Below are positions 7,945 to 16,130 of a stretch of DNA of 64,000 bases, in pieces. How positions within the stretch are numbered: position 1 is the stretch's first letter; each line of letters begins with the position of its first letter. The stretch comes from Brevibacterium antiquum (GTDB taxonomy: Bacteria > Actinomycetota > Actinomycetes > Actinomycetales > Brevibacteriaceae): assembly GCF_016107655.1 (NCBI RefSeq), contig NZ_JABASX010000008.1, positions 1 to 64,000 on the forward strand, read 5' to 3'. The notes beneath the pieces are model-generated. The model saw only the letters and a program-made list of their open reading frames with translations, had not been told where the DNA came from and made no database searches. Made by a program: the position numbers and the translations under genes.

Positions 7945-9450
7945 ATGTTCACGCATCCCGCGGATGACCCGGACCACCCCGATTATCGGGGCCCCGGATC
8001 GTGGGCCCGGCTTCCGGGCATCAGCACCGATATCGATCGGTGGTGCACGACTCTGCGTGACCTCGAACCAGCAGACGATGCGTGGGAGGCCCAGACGCGC
8101 ATCCGTGCCCTGGAGGAGCTCACGTCCGCTGCCGCCGCCGCTCAGGCCCGTGAAGCCGTCGCCTTCCATAGGCACCGCCAGCGCGAAGATGCTGCCAACG
8201 ACGTGCCCAAACGCGAACAGGGAAAGTACGCAGGCAACGAGATCGCATTGGCCAAACGGGTCTCGCCCGCGACGGGGCGCAAGTTTCTCTCAACTTCCAA
8301 AGCCGTCGTCAACGATCTGCCTCGCACCTACGAGGCGCTGGCCGACGGCTCCATCTCCGAAGCCAAAGCTCGCATCATCGCCGATGAGACGGCCTGGCTC
8401 ACTCCCGACGAGCGTCTCTTCGTCGACGAGGAGCTCAAAGACCGTGCCTCCGTTGCCGGCAGTCGCCGGTTACGCACCGAGGCCCGCTCCCTGGCGGCCA
8501 ATGTGTCCTCCGACAATGCGCATGAAAGGGCCGAAGCCGCGAGTGCGAATCGCCATGTGTCCTTGAGCGCGCTGAACAACGGCATGGCGATGCTCAGCGC
8601 CACGCTGCCACTGCAGCAGGCCGTTGCTGCGTATGAAAGTCTGGACGCCGCTGCCGCCGAGCACAAGCTCAACGGCCAGGACTTCGACCGCGGCCGCAAC
8701 CAGCTGATGGCCGATATCTTCGTCGAACGGCTCACGGGACAGGACTCTGCCGGCGATGTGCCCACTGAGGTCCATTTGGTGATGGAGGCCGAAAGCCTGT
8801 TCTCTGACGGACAGGTTCCTGCGTGGATTCCGAGCTATGGGCCATTGCCGGCCAAGACGGCCCGGAATTTCCTTGCGGCAGATCGGGCCCGGTCCTTCAT
8901 CCGCCGCATGTTCACTTCACCGGACACAGGGCAGTTGGTCGGTATGGACTCACGCAGGCGAACATTCGGCGGCCTGCTGCGACGCATGGTCGTCTTCCGC
9001 GACGACGTGTGTCGGACCCCGTGGTGTGACGCCCCGATCAAGCACGCAGACCATGCGAACCCTGTAGCCGAAGGCGGACAGACCCAGTGGTCCAACGCCT
9101 CCGGACTGTGCGCGGCCTGCAACTATGCCAAGGAGCACCCCGGTTGGAAGCACGAGGGGACTGCCGACGACCTCACCGTCTCCACCCCCACCGGTGAAGA
9201 GTACGAGACGGCCACTCCCCCGTTCGTCACCAAGTTCCGTCATCCACCGCCGAGAAAGTACACCGCTTCGGGAGACGCTGATGAACCCGCAGACTCCGAC
9301 GAACCAGGCTGTTGCGGCAGTTCCGGCGCAGCAGGTAGTCACCCCGGCGGCGAATCCGCGCCGGAAGCGAACGAAGACGTCGTCGACTTCCCCCGACTGA
9401 GCTCGGTAGAAGCACTCTTCGAGGAGCTGATGCTGAGGGACACCGGGTGA
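7945..9450 (+). CDS. DUF222 / HNH endonuclease domain protein (13E12-type)
   Basis: A 501-residue protein with an N-terminal helical DUF222 region (about 60-330) and a C-terminal HNH module (about 350-400). The HNH module reads CRTPWCDAPIKHADHANPVAEGG, then N-SGLCAACNYAKEHPGW, with the CxxxC / CxxC zinc pairs and the H-N-H residues in place. This family, called 13E12 in mycobacteria, is multicopy in many actinobacteria and usually lies alone; its cellular role is not established. The C-terminus is a low-complexity Ser/Gly/Glu tail (about 435-490). It separates menF from menD and has no obvious link to quinone synthesis. Confidence 0.85.
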   Translation: MFTHPADDPDHPDYRGPGSWARLPGISTDIDRWCTTLRDLEPADDAWEAQTRIRALEELTSAAAAAQAREAVAFHRHRQREDAANDVPKREQGKYAGNEIALAKRVSPATGRKFLSTSKAVVNDLPRTYEALADGSISEAKARIIADETAWLTPDERLFVDEELKDRASVAGSRRLRTEARSLAANVSSDNAHERAEAASANRHVSLSALNNGMAMLSATLPLQQAVAAYESLDAAAAEHKLNGQDFDRGRNQLMADIFVERLTGQDSAGDVPTEVHLVMEAESLFSDGQVPAWIPSYGPLPAKTARNFLAADRARSFIRRMFTSPDTGQLVGMDSRRRTFGGLLRRMVVFRDDVCRTPWCDAPIKHADHANPVAEGGQTQWSNASGLCAACNYAKEHPGWKHEGTADDLTVSTPTGEEYETATPPFVTKFRHPPPRKYTASGDADEPADSDEPGCCGSSGAAGSHPGGESAPEANEDVVDFPRLSSVEALFEELMLRDTG

Positions 9451-9628
9451 CTGACCGCCGCGGCAACTGAGCCGCCGGTGGTTTCGATGGCTGAAGTTCT
9501 TTCCACTGAACGGTCCCCGGGTCAGTCCCTCTGCGCTATCCCTCTGTCGTGTCCTTCTGCTCAGGTCCGTTTGCTTTGGTGCATGGCTCTGGTGGATTGC
9601 TCAGGTCAGAGTGCTCACATCAGATAGA

Positions 9629-11566
9629 TCAGCTCAGATCCACTTCGATGATCCGACGGCCGTGCGTCCTCGTTTGTGGGCTGTCCGCTACTTTGTCGTC
9701 CTCTACGCCGCAGACAGCTTTCTCAAACTCTGCGATGAAGTCGTTGAGCAGGCTTGACTCGTCATGAGGTCCCACCCACGAATATTCCCACCCATAGGCA
9801 GTCGCGAGATCGTTGAAGTCCCGACCGTGAGGAACCGTGAAATATCTTTCGAGATACGGTGCCACGTGCTCCTGCGAGTGTTCGAGCCCGGAGAAGATCG
9901 CACCCCCATCGTCGTTGAGGACGACGATGAGCACATTCCCGGCCTCTTCGGCGCTCGGCGTGAGCAGGCCACCCACGTCGTGGAGCATTGCAACGTCACC
10001 GATGACCAGTACGACCTGTTCTTCGAGTGCAAGGGAGAGCCCCGTGGCGGTCGAAATCAGGCCGTCGATGCCAGCGAGCCCGCGTGAGGCGTGGATTCGC
10101 GCTCGCACGTCGGTGGCCTCACTGAGATAACGGATCGTATTTGAACTCGCTGCAAAAAGGTTGATTGTGCGGGCGGCCAGATGTTCAGTGATCGCCCGGG
10201 CGATCGTCGGCTTCGACACGCCTGCACGCTCGCGCTCACGCCGAGATGCGGCAATGATCGCTTCGCCGGCATTCACCCACTCGTCGCGCCACGTCGTGTC
10301 TTCGCTCTCGCGCGAGAATGTATCGCTGGGGCCTTCCTCGCCGCCGACCCGATCTCCGTGGCGGGTGCTGTTGCCTGTTTCCTTGACTTCCGGCCCCGAG
10401 AGCGAGACGGATAGCGGCACCGCGTCGACGTCATCGGGCAACCGCTGAACCAACACCTTAGAATCGGCAAGGAGCGAGGCAACAGGCCTGGTCAGAGTCG
10501 GCTTCCCGTGCACGATCGCAGTGCGGATCGCTGATCGCAGGTCCTCGCGTTCGCTGAGCACACGGGCATGCGCCGGAACCGCAGCAGGTGAGTTCCGCAT
10601 CGCAGAGGTGAGAGGGCTCGAGGGCTCAGCCAGGGCTGGGATTGCGTAAGCCTCAGCCAAGGACTTCAGAGCCTGGGCCGAGTAGCCGCCAGCATCTCCG
10701 GCCACGATGACCGTGCCAGGAAGAATTCGGACCGAGGAGCTCCTCAAAGCATTCGTGGCGCGGCGCGCAGCATCCGCGGCGTTGCTCGCGGCGTCGCGTG
10801 CCTCCGCGGGGATGTGATGATCTGCGGAGGCGGACTTCGTCGTCTTGCTCGCTGACTCCAGTGACTCCGATGCCAGAGTCTGCACCGTGGCTTTCCAATC
10901 GGCGAGCTCTGTCACAGTCGGCACGAGCGGCACATCGAATTGCACGTTGAATTGGATGGGGCCAGCTCTGCCTGTGTCCGTGCCGAGCGAGAGCTCAACC
11001 GCCTCGGTGAGCAGATGTTGTGCATCGGCGCTTCCGGCAGGCACATCGACTCGAGCGCGCACATCGCTGAGCACCTGCGACTGGTCGTCGATCGTCTGAT
11101 TTGCACCAGTCCCCCGCATCCGAGCAGGACGATCTGCCGTGATCGCCACGAGCGGAAGGTGACCGTAGGAGGCCTCGAGCACCGCAGGATGCAGGTTGGC
11201 CACAGCCGAACCCGATGTTGTCACCAGCGCCACGGCGCCGGCAGCAGCACCCTCGGTGCCAGCGGTACGGTCACCGGTGCCAGCGGTACCGTCACCAGCG
11301 CCAGCAGCAGCACCGGCACCTGCACCGGCCTGCTTACTGCGCAGTCCTCGTGCCAGGCCAAGCGCCAGGAACCCGGCATCACGCTCATCGATGCGCACGT
11401 GCGTACGGATCACCCCCGCCTCGGCGAGAGGGGCGAGCGCATAGATCAACGGTGCGGAACGGGACCCGGGTGCGATGACGACCTCGGTGACTCCCGACGA
11501 CGCCAACCCACAGGCAATCTGCTGCGCCACTGCGCTCGAATTCAACATCACCTGATATTCAACCAC
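9629..11566 (-). CDS. menD: SEPHCHC synthase
   Basis: A 645-residue thiamine-diphosphate enzyme that adds 2-oxoglutarate-derived succinic semialdehyde to isochorismate. N-terminal VVIAPGSRSAPL and HVRIDERDAGFLALGLARG, then VTTSGSAVANLHPAVLEASYGHLPLVAITADRP, are family signatures; a GDVAMLHDVGGLL ... NDDGGAIFSGLEH block near the C-terminus is the ThDP-Mg site. It is longer than usual, chiefly because of a Gly/Ala-rich stretch at residues 80-111 and a hydrophilic Ser/Glu-rich stretch in the middle. The start is GTG with AGGTGG 5 nt upstream; an ATG six codons later is an alternative. It is convergent with the HNH gene and divergent from the esterase gene. Confidence 0.9.
   Translation of the reverse strand: MVEYQVMLNSSAVAQQIACGLASSGVTEVVIAPGSRSAPLIYALAPLAEAGVIRTHVRIDERDAGFLALGLARGLRSKQAGAGAGAAAGAGDGTAGTGDRTAGTEGAAAGAVALVTTSGSAVANLHPAVLEASYGHLPLVAITADRPARMRGTGANQTIDDQSQVLSDVRARVDVPAGSADAQHLLTEAVELSLGTDTGRAGPIQFNVQFDVPLVPTVTELADWKATVQTLASESLESASKTTKSASADHHIPAEARDAASNAADAARRATNALRSSSVRILPGTVIVAGDAGGYSAQALKSLAEAYAIPALAEPSSPLTSAMRNSPAAVPAHARVLSEREDLRSAIRTAIVHGKPTLTRPVASLLADSKVLVQRLPDDVDAVPLSVSLSGPEVKETGNSTRHGDRVGGEEGPSDTFSRESEDTTWRDEWVNAGEAIIAASRRERERAGVSKPTIARAITEHLAARTINLFAASSNTIRYLSEATDVRARIHASRGLAGIDGLISTATGLSLALEEQVVLVIGDVAMLHDVGGLLTPSAEEAGNVLIVVLNDDGGAIFSGLEHSQEHVAPYLERYFTVPHGRDFNDLATAYGWEYSWVGPHDESSLLNDFIAEFEKAVCGVEDDKVADSPQTRTHGRRIIEVDLS
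11234..11329. repeat. Low-complexity Gly/Ala-coding insertion within menD
   Basis: This stretch encodes residues 80-111, built of GAGA, GTAGTG and EGAAAG units. At DNA level GCCAGCGGTAC and related GCCAGC units recur. Flanking residues join directly in the usual family pattern (LARG... / ...VALVTTSG), so the segment looks inserted. Confidence 0.75.
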
Positions 11567-11595
11567 TAACCCACCTGCGGTTCACATTGACTCCC

Positions 11596-11601
11596 TACGA
11601 T
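11596..11601 (+). promoter_or_regulatory. -10 box of a probable leaderless promoter for the esterase gene
   Basis: TACGAT lies 6 nt before the ATG at 11608, with no ribosome-binding site in the gap. Confidence 0.4.
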
Positions 11602-11607
11602 TGACCC

Positions 11608-13299
11608 ATGCGCCGATCGATTCTCTTCGCGGTTGGGGCGCGTGCAATCCGTTCGCTGACCGCCGCGCGCTCCCACAGAGGACGCTTCCCCACCCTCGAC
11701 CAGAACAGCTCATTCCTCGGCCCTGAACCTCGCGGCAAGGAGGCCAGGAAATGGCACATCCGAGACAAACGCAAACTCTCGAACCGACTGCGGGAGTTCT
11801 TCATCTACTCCCCCGCGCTCGGTCGAACCGTCGGAGTGCGCGTGCTGCTGCCGGGAATTCCGCAGGAGGTCAGCCCGGTCATCCATCTCTATCACGGCGG
11901 CGGGGACGACTTCCGATCATGGACGGACTTCGGGTCCGCCGAGGAGCTCACACTCGACTCGCCTTACCTGGTCGTCATGCCGGATGCGGGAGCCGGCACC
12001 TACTCTCGCGTGGCAGTCGGCAGCGAGGTCCACGACTGGCCGACCTTCCACACCAAGGAGATCCCGGACTTCCTGCGCAAGAACTTCTCCGTGGACTTCG
12101 CACCGGAGAACCAACTCCTGGCGGGACTGTCCATGGGCGGATACGGGGCGATGAAATACGCAGCCTGGCACCCGGACCGCTACAGCTGGGCAGCGGCCTT
12201 CTCCTCCCCACTCGACCCTCTGTCTGCGATCCCTGCCTTCGACATCATCGCCATGCGGGAGGGCGCGAAGTCGATGACGCTGTTCGGCGATCCCGTCACC
12301 GACCGCAGCGAGTGGATCGCCAACTCCCCCTACGGCCTCGCGGAGAACCTGCACGGCCTGAACCTGTGGCTCAGTGCAGGGTCCGGAAGTCTCGAAGAGT
12401 CAAAAGATCGTGACCTCCTCGAATCGATGGTCAACCAGCAGGGCGAGCGCTTCTCCGCGCGATTGAACTCGCTGGGCATCCGCCATTCGTGGTTTCCCCG
12501 CACGACGGGCCTGCACAACTGGAACAGTTGGGAGCGAGAGCTGGGCGCCTGGCTGAAGACCCTGCGACGTCAGCGTGACTATGCCAGCTCCAATCACCGC
12601 AGCATCGAGCGCCGAAGTGGCAACGTCGAAGGCCGCCGAGGCGACGGTGCGGGCGAGCGCCGAAGTGGCAGTCTCGAAGGCCGCCGAGGCGACCCCCGCG
12701 TCGCGGACGGTGGCGAATTCTCATATCTCACCGGGCACGCCCTCTTCGACATCCACGGATGGAGGGTCGAGATCTCGCGACGCAGAGCTCAGATCGTGTG
12801 TTTCGGCTCCGTCAGCACTGCCGGCTTCTCCCTGACCGGAACCGGAAGCTTCCGGGTACGCACACCGGGTCTGTACGAACCCGGTCGCCGATACGACATC
12901 TCCGTCACCGGGCCGACAGGCACGAACGACTATCCGCAGCGCGCCGATAAGAAGGGGCGTCTGACGTTCACCGGGCGCTTGGCTGCAGCCATGCACGACC
13001 CGATCATTCCGGGCAAGCGCACTCAGCACTTCACGACGGTGGGGCAGTCCGAGATCACGACGGTGCGCATCGCGTCGACGCCGGATGAATCGTCCGCACC
13101 GGCACGAGCCATCGAATCAGACGCCTCGCCACGAGCTACCTCAGCCGACGTACCGCGGCAAACCGCAAGGTCATCCGAAGACGCAGAGGAAACAACAGAT
13201 GTGTCGGAATCGGCACATGTCGATGACGGATCTCAGACGGCTGTTATCTATGGTTATAAAGGTCACACCATCGTGACCGACTTTCCTCCATCTGATTGA
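11608..13299 (+). CDS. Alpha/beta-hydrolase esterase (PF00756-like) with repeat linker and extra C-terminal domain
   Basis: A 563-residue protein. Residues about 60-325 form an esterase D / antigen-85-like alpha/beta hydrolase: an oxyanion HGGG motif at 96-99, the nucleophile elbow GLSMGG with Ser175, and a late His in TTGLHNW. Residues 334-362 are two copies of an ERRSGN/SVEGRRGD repeat from a 48-bp DNA repeat. Residues about 370-500 form a beta-rich, unrecognised domain, followed by a Ser/Thr/Glu-rich tail. No convincing signal peptide is seen. It lies between menD and menC, where other genomes may carry menH, but PF00756 esterases are not MenH-like in detail. The substrate is unknown. Confidence 0.7.
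   Translation: MRRSILFAVGARAIRSLTAARSHRGRFPTLDQNSSFLGPEPRGKEARKWHIRDKRKLSNRLREFFIYSPALGRTVGVRVLLPGIPQEVSPVIHLYHGGGDDFRSWTDFGSAEELTLDSPYLVVMPDAGAGTYSRVAVGSEVHDWPTFHTKEIPDFLRKNFSVDFAPENQLLAGLSMGGYGAMKYAAWHPDRYSWAAAFSSPLDPLSAIPAFDIIAMREGAKSMTLFGDPVTDRSEWIANSPYGLAENLHGLNLWLSAGSGSLEESKDRDLLESMVNQQGERFSARLNSLGIRHSWFPRTTGLHNWNSWERELGAWLKTLRRQRDYASSNHRSIERRSGNVEGRRGDGAGERRSGSLEGRRGDPRVADGGEFSYLTGHALFDIHGWRVEISRRRAQIVCFGSVSTAGFSLTGTGSFRVRTPGLYEPGRRYDISVTGPTGTNDYPQRADKKGRLTFTGRLAAAMHDPIIPGKRTQHFTTVGQSEITTVRIASTPDESSAPARAIESDASPRATSADVPRQTARSSEDAEETTDVSESAHVDDGSQTAVIYGYKGHTIVTDFPPSD
12607..12693. repeat. Two in-frame copies of a 39-bp unit, period 48 bp, inside the esterase gene
   Basis: Copies at 12607-12645 and 12655-12693 share GAGCGCCGAAGTGGCA and TCGAAGGCCGCCGAGGCGAC. 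They encode an Arg/Gly/Glu-rich linker between the hydrolase and the C-terminal domain. Confidence 0.85.
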
Positions 13300-13322
13300 A
13301 CCTTGACTTCGAGAGGTCACCC

Positions 13323-14036
13323 ATGAAACGCGTACTCCCAGCCATCGCTCTCATCGCCGGACTGGCACTGACAGGCTGCTCAGGAGCTGACTCCCAGGAC
13401 AGTCAGGCCAAGGAAGCAGGCGGTGGCGCACAGCCCGCCGCAGAAGAGGCTCCCGAAGTACAGCAGCTCGACGAGAATCAGCTCAAGAAGATCATCGAAT
13501 CCACAGATGTCGATGGTCAGTCGTTCAAGTCCGTCGATATCGGTGCGGCCTCCGGCAGCGAAGCGATCAAGGCACTTGAAAGCGCCGAATACGAACCTGC
13601 TGAGTGCAAGGACCTCGCTATGTCTGCTCTCAACGCCACCGAGGCGAGCAACGGCACCACCCTCGCGGGAACCTCAGCGGACAACACGATGAGCGTCGCG
13701 CTCATGAGCCTGGCAGACGAGGATGCCGCCGGTTCACAGCTGAGGAACTCGACCAAGGTCGCCGAGAAGTGCAGCGACGTGACCATCAAGTCGCAGGGCA
13801 TCGAGATGACGATGTCCTACGAGTCCTTCGATGCCACTGTCGAAGGCGCTGACGAGACCGTGGGAGTCCACGCCAAGATCGGTGCCGGCGGTCAGACTGT
13901 CCTCGACACCGACACCGTCACCAGCCGCGTCGGCAACAACATCGTCACCGCTGCCAACATCGCCGACACCGGGGATGAAGAAGCGGTGCCCAAAACCGCG
14001 AAGACGTTCGTCGACGCCGTCAAGAACACGAACTGA
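13323..14036 (+). CDS. Putative secreted lipoprotein of unknown function
   Basis: A 237-residue protein starting MKRVLPAIALIAGLALTGCSG: a positively charged n-region, a hydrophobic core and the lipobox LTGC with the lipidated cysteine at residue 19. An Ala/Glu/Gln-rich linker (20-50) precedes a globular part of about 185 residues that I do not recognise; its size and two repeated 'sensor-like' halves recall small mycobacterial lipoproteins, but that is only an impression. The ATG at 13323 is chosen over an upstream in-frame codon because it gives a perfect signal peptide and is preceded by GAGAGG. The 3' end is part of a tandem duplication shared with the convergent menC. Confidence 0.75.
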   Translation: MKRVLPAIALIAGLALTGCSGADSQDSQAKEAGGGAQPAAEEAPEVQQLDENQLKKIIESTDVDGQSFKSVDIGAASGSEAIKALESAEYEPAECKDLAMSALNATEASNGTTLAGTSADNTMSVALMSLADEDAAGSQLRNSTKVAEKCSDVTIKSQGIEMTMSYESFDATVEGADETVGVHAKIGAGGQTVLDTDTVTSRVGNNIVTAANIADTGDEEAVPKTAKTFVDAVKNTN

Positions 14037-14063
14037 GCAGTCTCAAGAACGCGAACTGAGCAG
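14020..14063. repeat. 21-bp tandem duplication spanning the stop codons of the lipoprotein gene and menC
   Basis: A TCAAGAACACGAACTGAGCA-type unit occurs at 14020-14040 and, with one mismatch, at 14043-14063. Copy 1 carries the TGA of the lipoprotein gene; copy 2 begins with the reverse-complement stop (TCA) of menC. Confidence 0.85.
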
Positions 14064-15155
14064 CGACGGTCGCAGAACGCTCCAGCACTCCTGCAGTCTC
14101 ATCGACCACCAGTCGAATCGTCCCTGATCCACCGCCAGCCTCTCCAAGCGCTGTGGGTCCGGGACGATTCGCGTCACCGGGATCTGACCGTTGACAGGAC
14201 GCACGCTGAGGTCCGCGCTCACCACATCCTCGGCGAAGAGCCTCCCAGTACCCAGACCGCAGGCCGGGTGCTCACCGAGGAGTTCCCGGCTCACTGGTGT
14301 GCGCGGCAGCGTGGCCGCCAGCTGGGCACCGGCGGCCAATCCGACAGACGACTCCAATGCCGAAGACACAACTGCCGGCAGACCGCAGGCTTCGATGATC
14401 GATCGTGCGGCAGCGATCCCACCCAGCGGCTGGACCTTGACGATGACAACCTCGGCGGCTCCCAGCTCTGCCACTCGCAGGGGGTCCTCGGCCTTGCGAA
14501 TCGACTCATCAGCGGCCAGAACCACAGGCAGTCCATCGAGCTGCTCGCGCAGCCGCGCCATGTCTTCAACGGCCGCGACCGGCTGTTCGAAGTACTGCAG
14601 GTCGAGTTCCGCCAACTCGGCGCAGGCTCTGAGCGCCTCGGGCAGCGAATAGCCGGCGTTCGCATCGAGTCTCAGCGTCGTTGAGGGAAACAGGCGCCGA
14701 AACTCTCGCAGCCGCTCCACGTCAGCCGGCAGGGAGTCGATCCCATGTTCGGCCACCTTCGCCTTGACTGTACCGACGGGTCCGTAGCGGGCCAGGATCG
14801 ACTCGACTTCGGAAGTGGCGCACGCAGGCAGAGTCGCGTTCACGGCCACGGACCGGACGGCGGCGGCGCCTGATCGACCTGCGGTGTCAGCCAACTGACC
14901 GACGGCACTGGGGCCAGCCTCGGCGGTTCCCGGCAGCAGACCTGCGAATTCGAGAGCGGCTCGCAGCCAGCGTGAGGATTCGGCTGCATCGTATTCGGTG
15001 AATGGGGAGAACTCCGCCCACCCGTCGGGGCCTTCGAAGAGCATGATCTCGCGCTCGGTGATCCCCCGGAACCGGGTGACCATGGGGAGTGTGAGAATCG
15101 TGAAATTCGGCACGAGTTCAGCGATCGACTCAGGGATCTGCTCCGTATCAGCCAT
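14043..15155 (-). CDS. menC: o-Succinylbenzoate synthase
   Basis: A 370-residue enolase-superfamily enzyme that dehydrates SHCHC to o-succinylbenzoate. The catalytic pattern is visible: KAKV (first Lys pair), RLDANAGYS, FEQPV, LAADES and VIVKVQPLGG supply two lysines and the Asp/Glu/Asp metal ligands. It is divergent from menB, with 44 bp between starts, and each has its own -10 box. The start ATG has no ribosome-binding site but a TATGGT box 6 nt upstream, so leaderless expression is likely. Convergent with the lipoprotein gene, 6 bp between the stops. Confidence 0.88.
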   Translation of the reverse strand: MADTEQIPESIAELVPNFTILTLPMVTRFRGITEREIMLFEGPDGWAEFSPFTEYDAAESSRWLRAALEFAGLLPGTAEAGPSAVGQLADTAGRSGAAAVRSVAVNATLPACATSEVESILARYGPVGTVKAKVAEHGIDSLPADVERLREFRRLFPSTTLRLDANAGYSLPEALRACAELAELDLQYFEQPVAAVEDMARLREQLDGLPVVLAADESIRKAEDPLRVAELGAAEVVIVKVQPLGGIAAARSIIEACGLPAVVSSALESSVGLAAGAQLAATLPRTPVSRELLGEHPACGLGTGRLFAEDVVSADLSVRPVNGQIPVTRIVPDPQRLERLAVDQGRFDWWSMRLQECWSVLRPSLLSSRS

Positions 15156-15161
15156 GGAGCA

Positions 15162-15167
15162 ACCATA
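15162..15167 (-). promoter_or_regulatory. -10 box of a probable leaderless promoter for menC
   Basis: On the minus strand TATGGT lies 6 nt upstream of the menC ATG (15153-15155). It is back to back with the menB box. Confidence 0.45.
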
Positions 15168-15186
15168 TCGGTCGGGTGACAGGCGA

Positions 15187-15192
15187 TAGGGT
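15187..15192 (+). promoter_or_regulatory. -10 box of a probable leaderless promoter for menB
   Basis: TAGGGT lies 7 nt upstream of the menB ATG at 15200. Its position rules out the further in-frame ATG at 15176 as the natural start. Confidence 0.45.
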
Positions 15193-15199
15193 TGGTGCC

Positions 15200-16117
15200 A
15201 TGACGGTTTCTGAAATCTTTGACCCCTCCCAGTGGCGTGAAGTCTCCGGATTCGACTTCACCGACATCACCTACCACCGCGCGGTCAATCCCGACGGCAC
15301 CGACCTGGGCTGCGTACGCATCGCCTTCGACCGTCCCGATATCCGCAACGCCTTTCGCCCGCACACCGTCGACGAGCTCTTCCGAGCCCTCGACCACGCG
15401 CGTCAGACCTCCGACGTCGGCGCGGTCCTGCTCACCGGCAACGGCCCCAGCTCACGCGACGGCGGCTGGGCCTTCTGCTCCGGCGGCGACCAGCGCATCC
15501 GCGGCCGTTCCGGCTACCAGTACGCCTCCGGGGAGACCCGCGAGTCCGTGGACCCGGCCCGTGCCGGTCGCCTCCACATCCTTGAGGTCCAGCGCCTCAT
15601 CCGCACCATGCCCAAGGTCGTCATCGCCGTCGTCCCGGGTTGGGCCGCCGGCGGTGGCCACAGCCTCCATGTCGTCTGTGACATGACGATTGCCTCGCGC
15701 CAGCATGCGAAGTTCAAACAGACCGATGCCGATGTCGGCTCCTATGACGCCGGCTACGGCTCCGCCTACCTGGCGAAGATGGTCGGGCAGAAGAAGGCGC
15801 GCGAGATCTTCTTCCTCGGCCGCACCTACTCGGCCCAGGACATGGCTGACATGGGCGCCGTCAACGAGGTCGTCGACCACGAAGATCTTGAGACCGCAGC
15901 CCTGACCATGGCCAGGGAGATCCTCGGCAAGTCTCCCAACGCCCAGCGGATGCTGAAATTCGCATTCAACCTCGTTGACGACGGGCTCATGGGACAGCAG
16001 GTCTTCGCAGGTGAGGCCACCCGTCTGGGCTACATGACCGACGAAGCGGTCGAAGGCCGTGACTCCTTCCTGGAGAAGCGCGACCCCGACTGGTCCCCCT
16101 ACCCCTGGTACTACTGA
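15200..16117 (+). CDS. menB: 1,4-Dihydroxy-2-naphthoyl-CoA synthase
   Basis: A 305-residue crotonase-fold enzyme that closes the second ring of menaquinone from o-succinylbenzoyl-CoA. Signatures are RPDIRNAFRPHTVDEL, FCSGGDQRIRGRSGYQY (oxyanion and disordered loop), VVPGWAAGGGHSLHVVCDM, and TDADVGSYDAGYGSAYLA with the catalytic Asp and Tyr. The protein also ends in the typical DPDWSPYPWYY. The start is taken at 15200 rather than an in-frame ATG eight codons earlier because of the -10 box. menE follows after 13 bp and probably shares the transcript. Confidence 0.93.
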   Translation: MTVSEIFDPSQWREVSGFDFTDITYHRAVNPDGTDLGCVRIAFDRPDIRNAFRPHTVDELFRALDHARQTSDVGAVLLTGNGPSSRDGGWAFCSGGDQRIRGRSGYQYASGETRESVDPARAGRLHILEVQRLIRTMPKVVIAVVPGWAAGGGHSLHVVCDMTIASRQHAKFKQTDADVGSYDAGYGSAYLAKMVGQKKAREIFFLGRTYSAQDMADMGAVNEVVDHEDLETAALTMAREILGKSPNAQRMLKFAFNLVDDGLMGQQVFAGEATRLGYMTDEAVEGRDSFLEKRDPDWSPYPWYY

Positions 16118-16130
16118 GCGCCCCCGCCAC

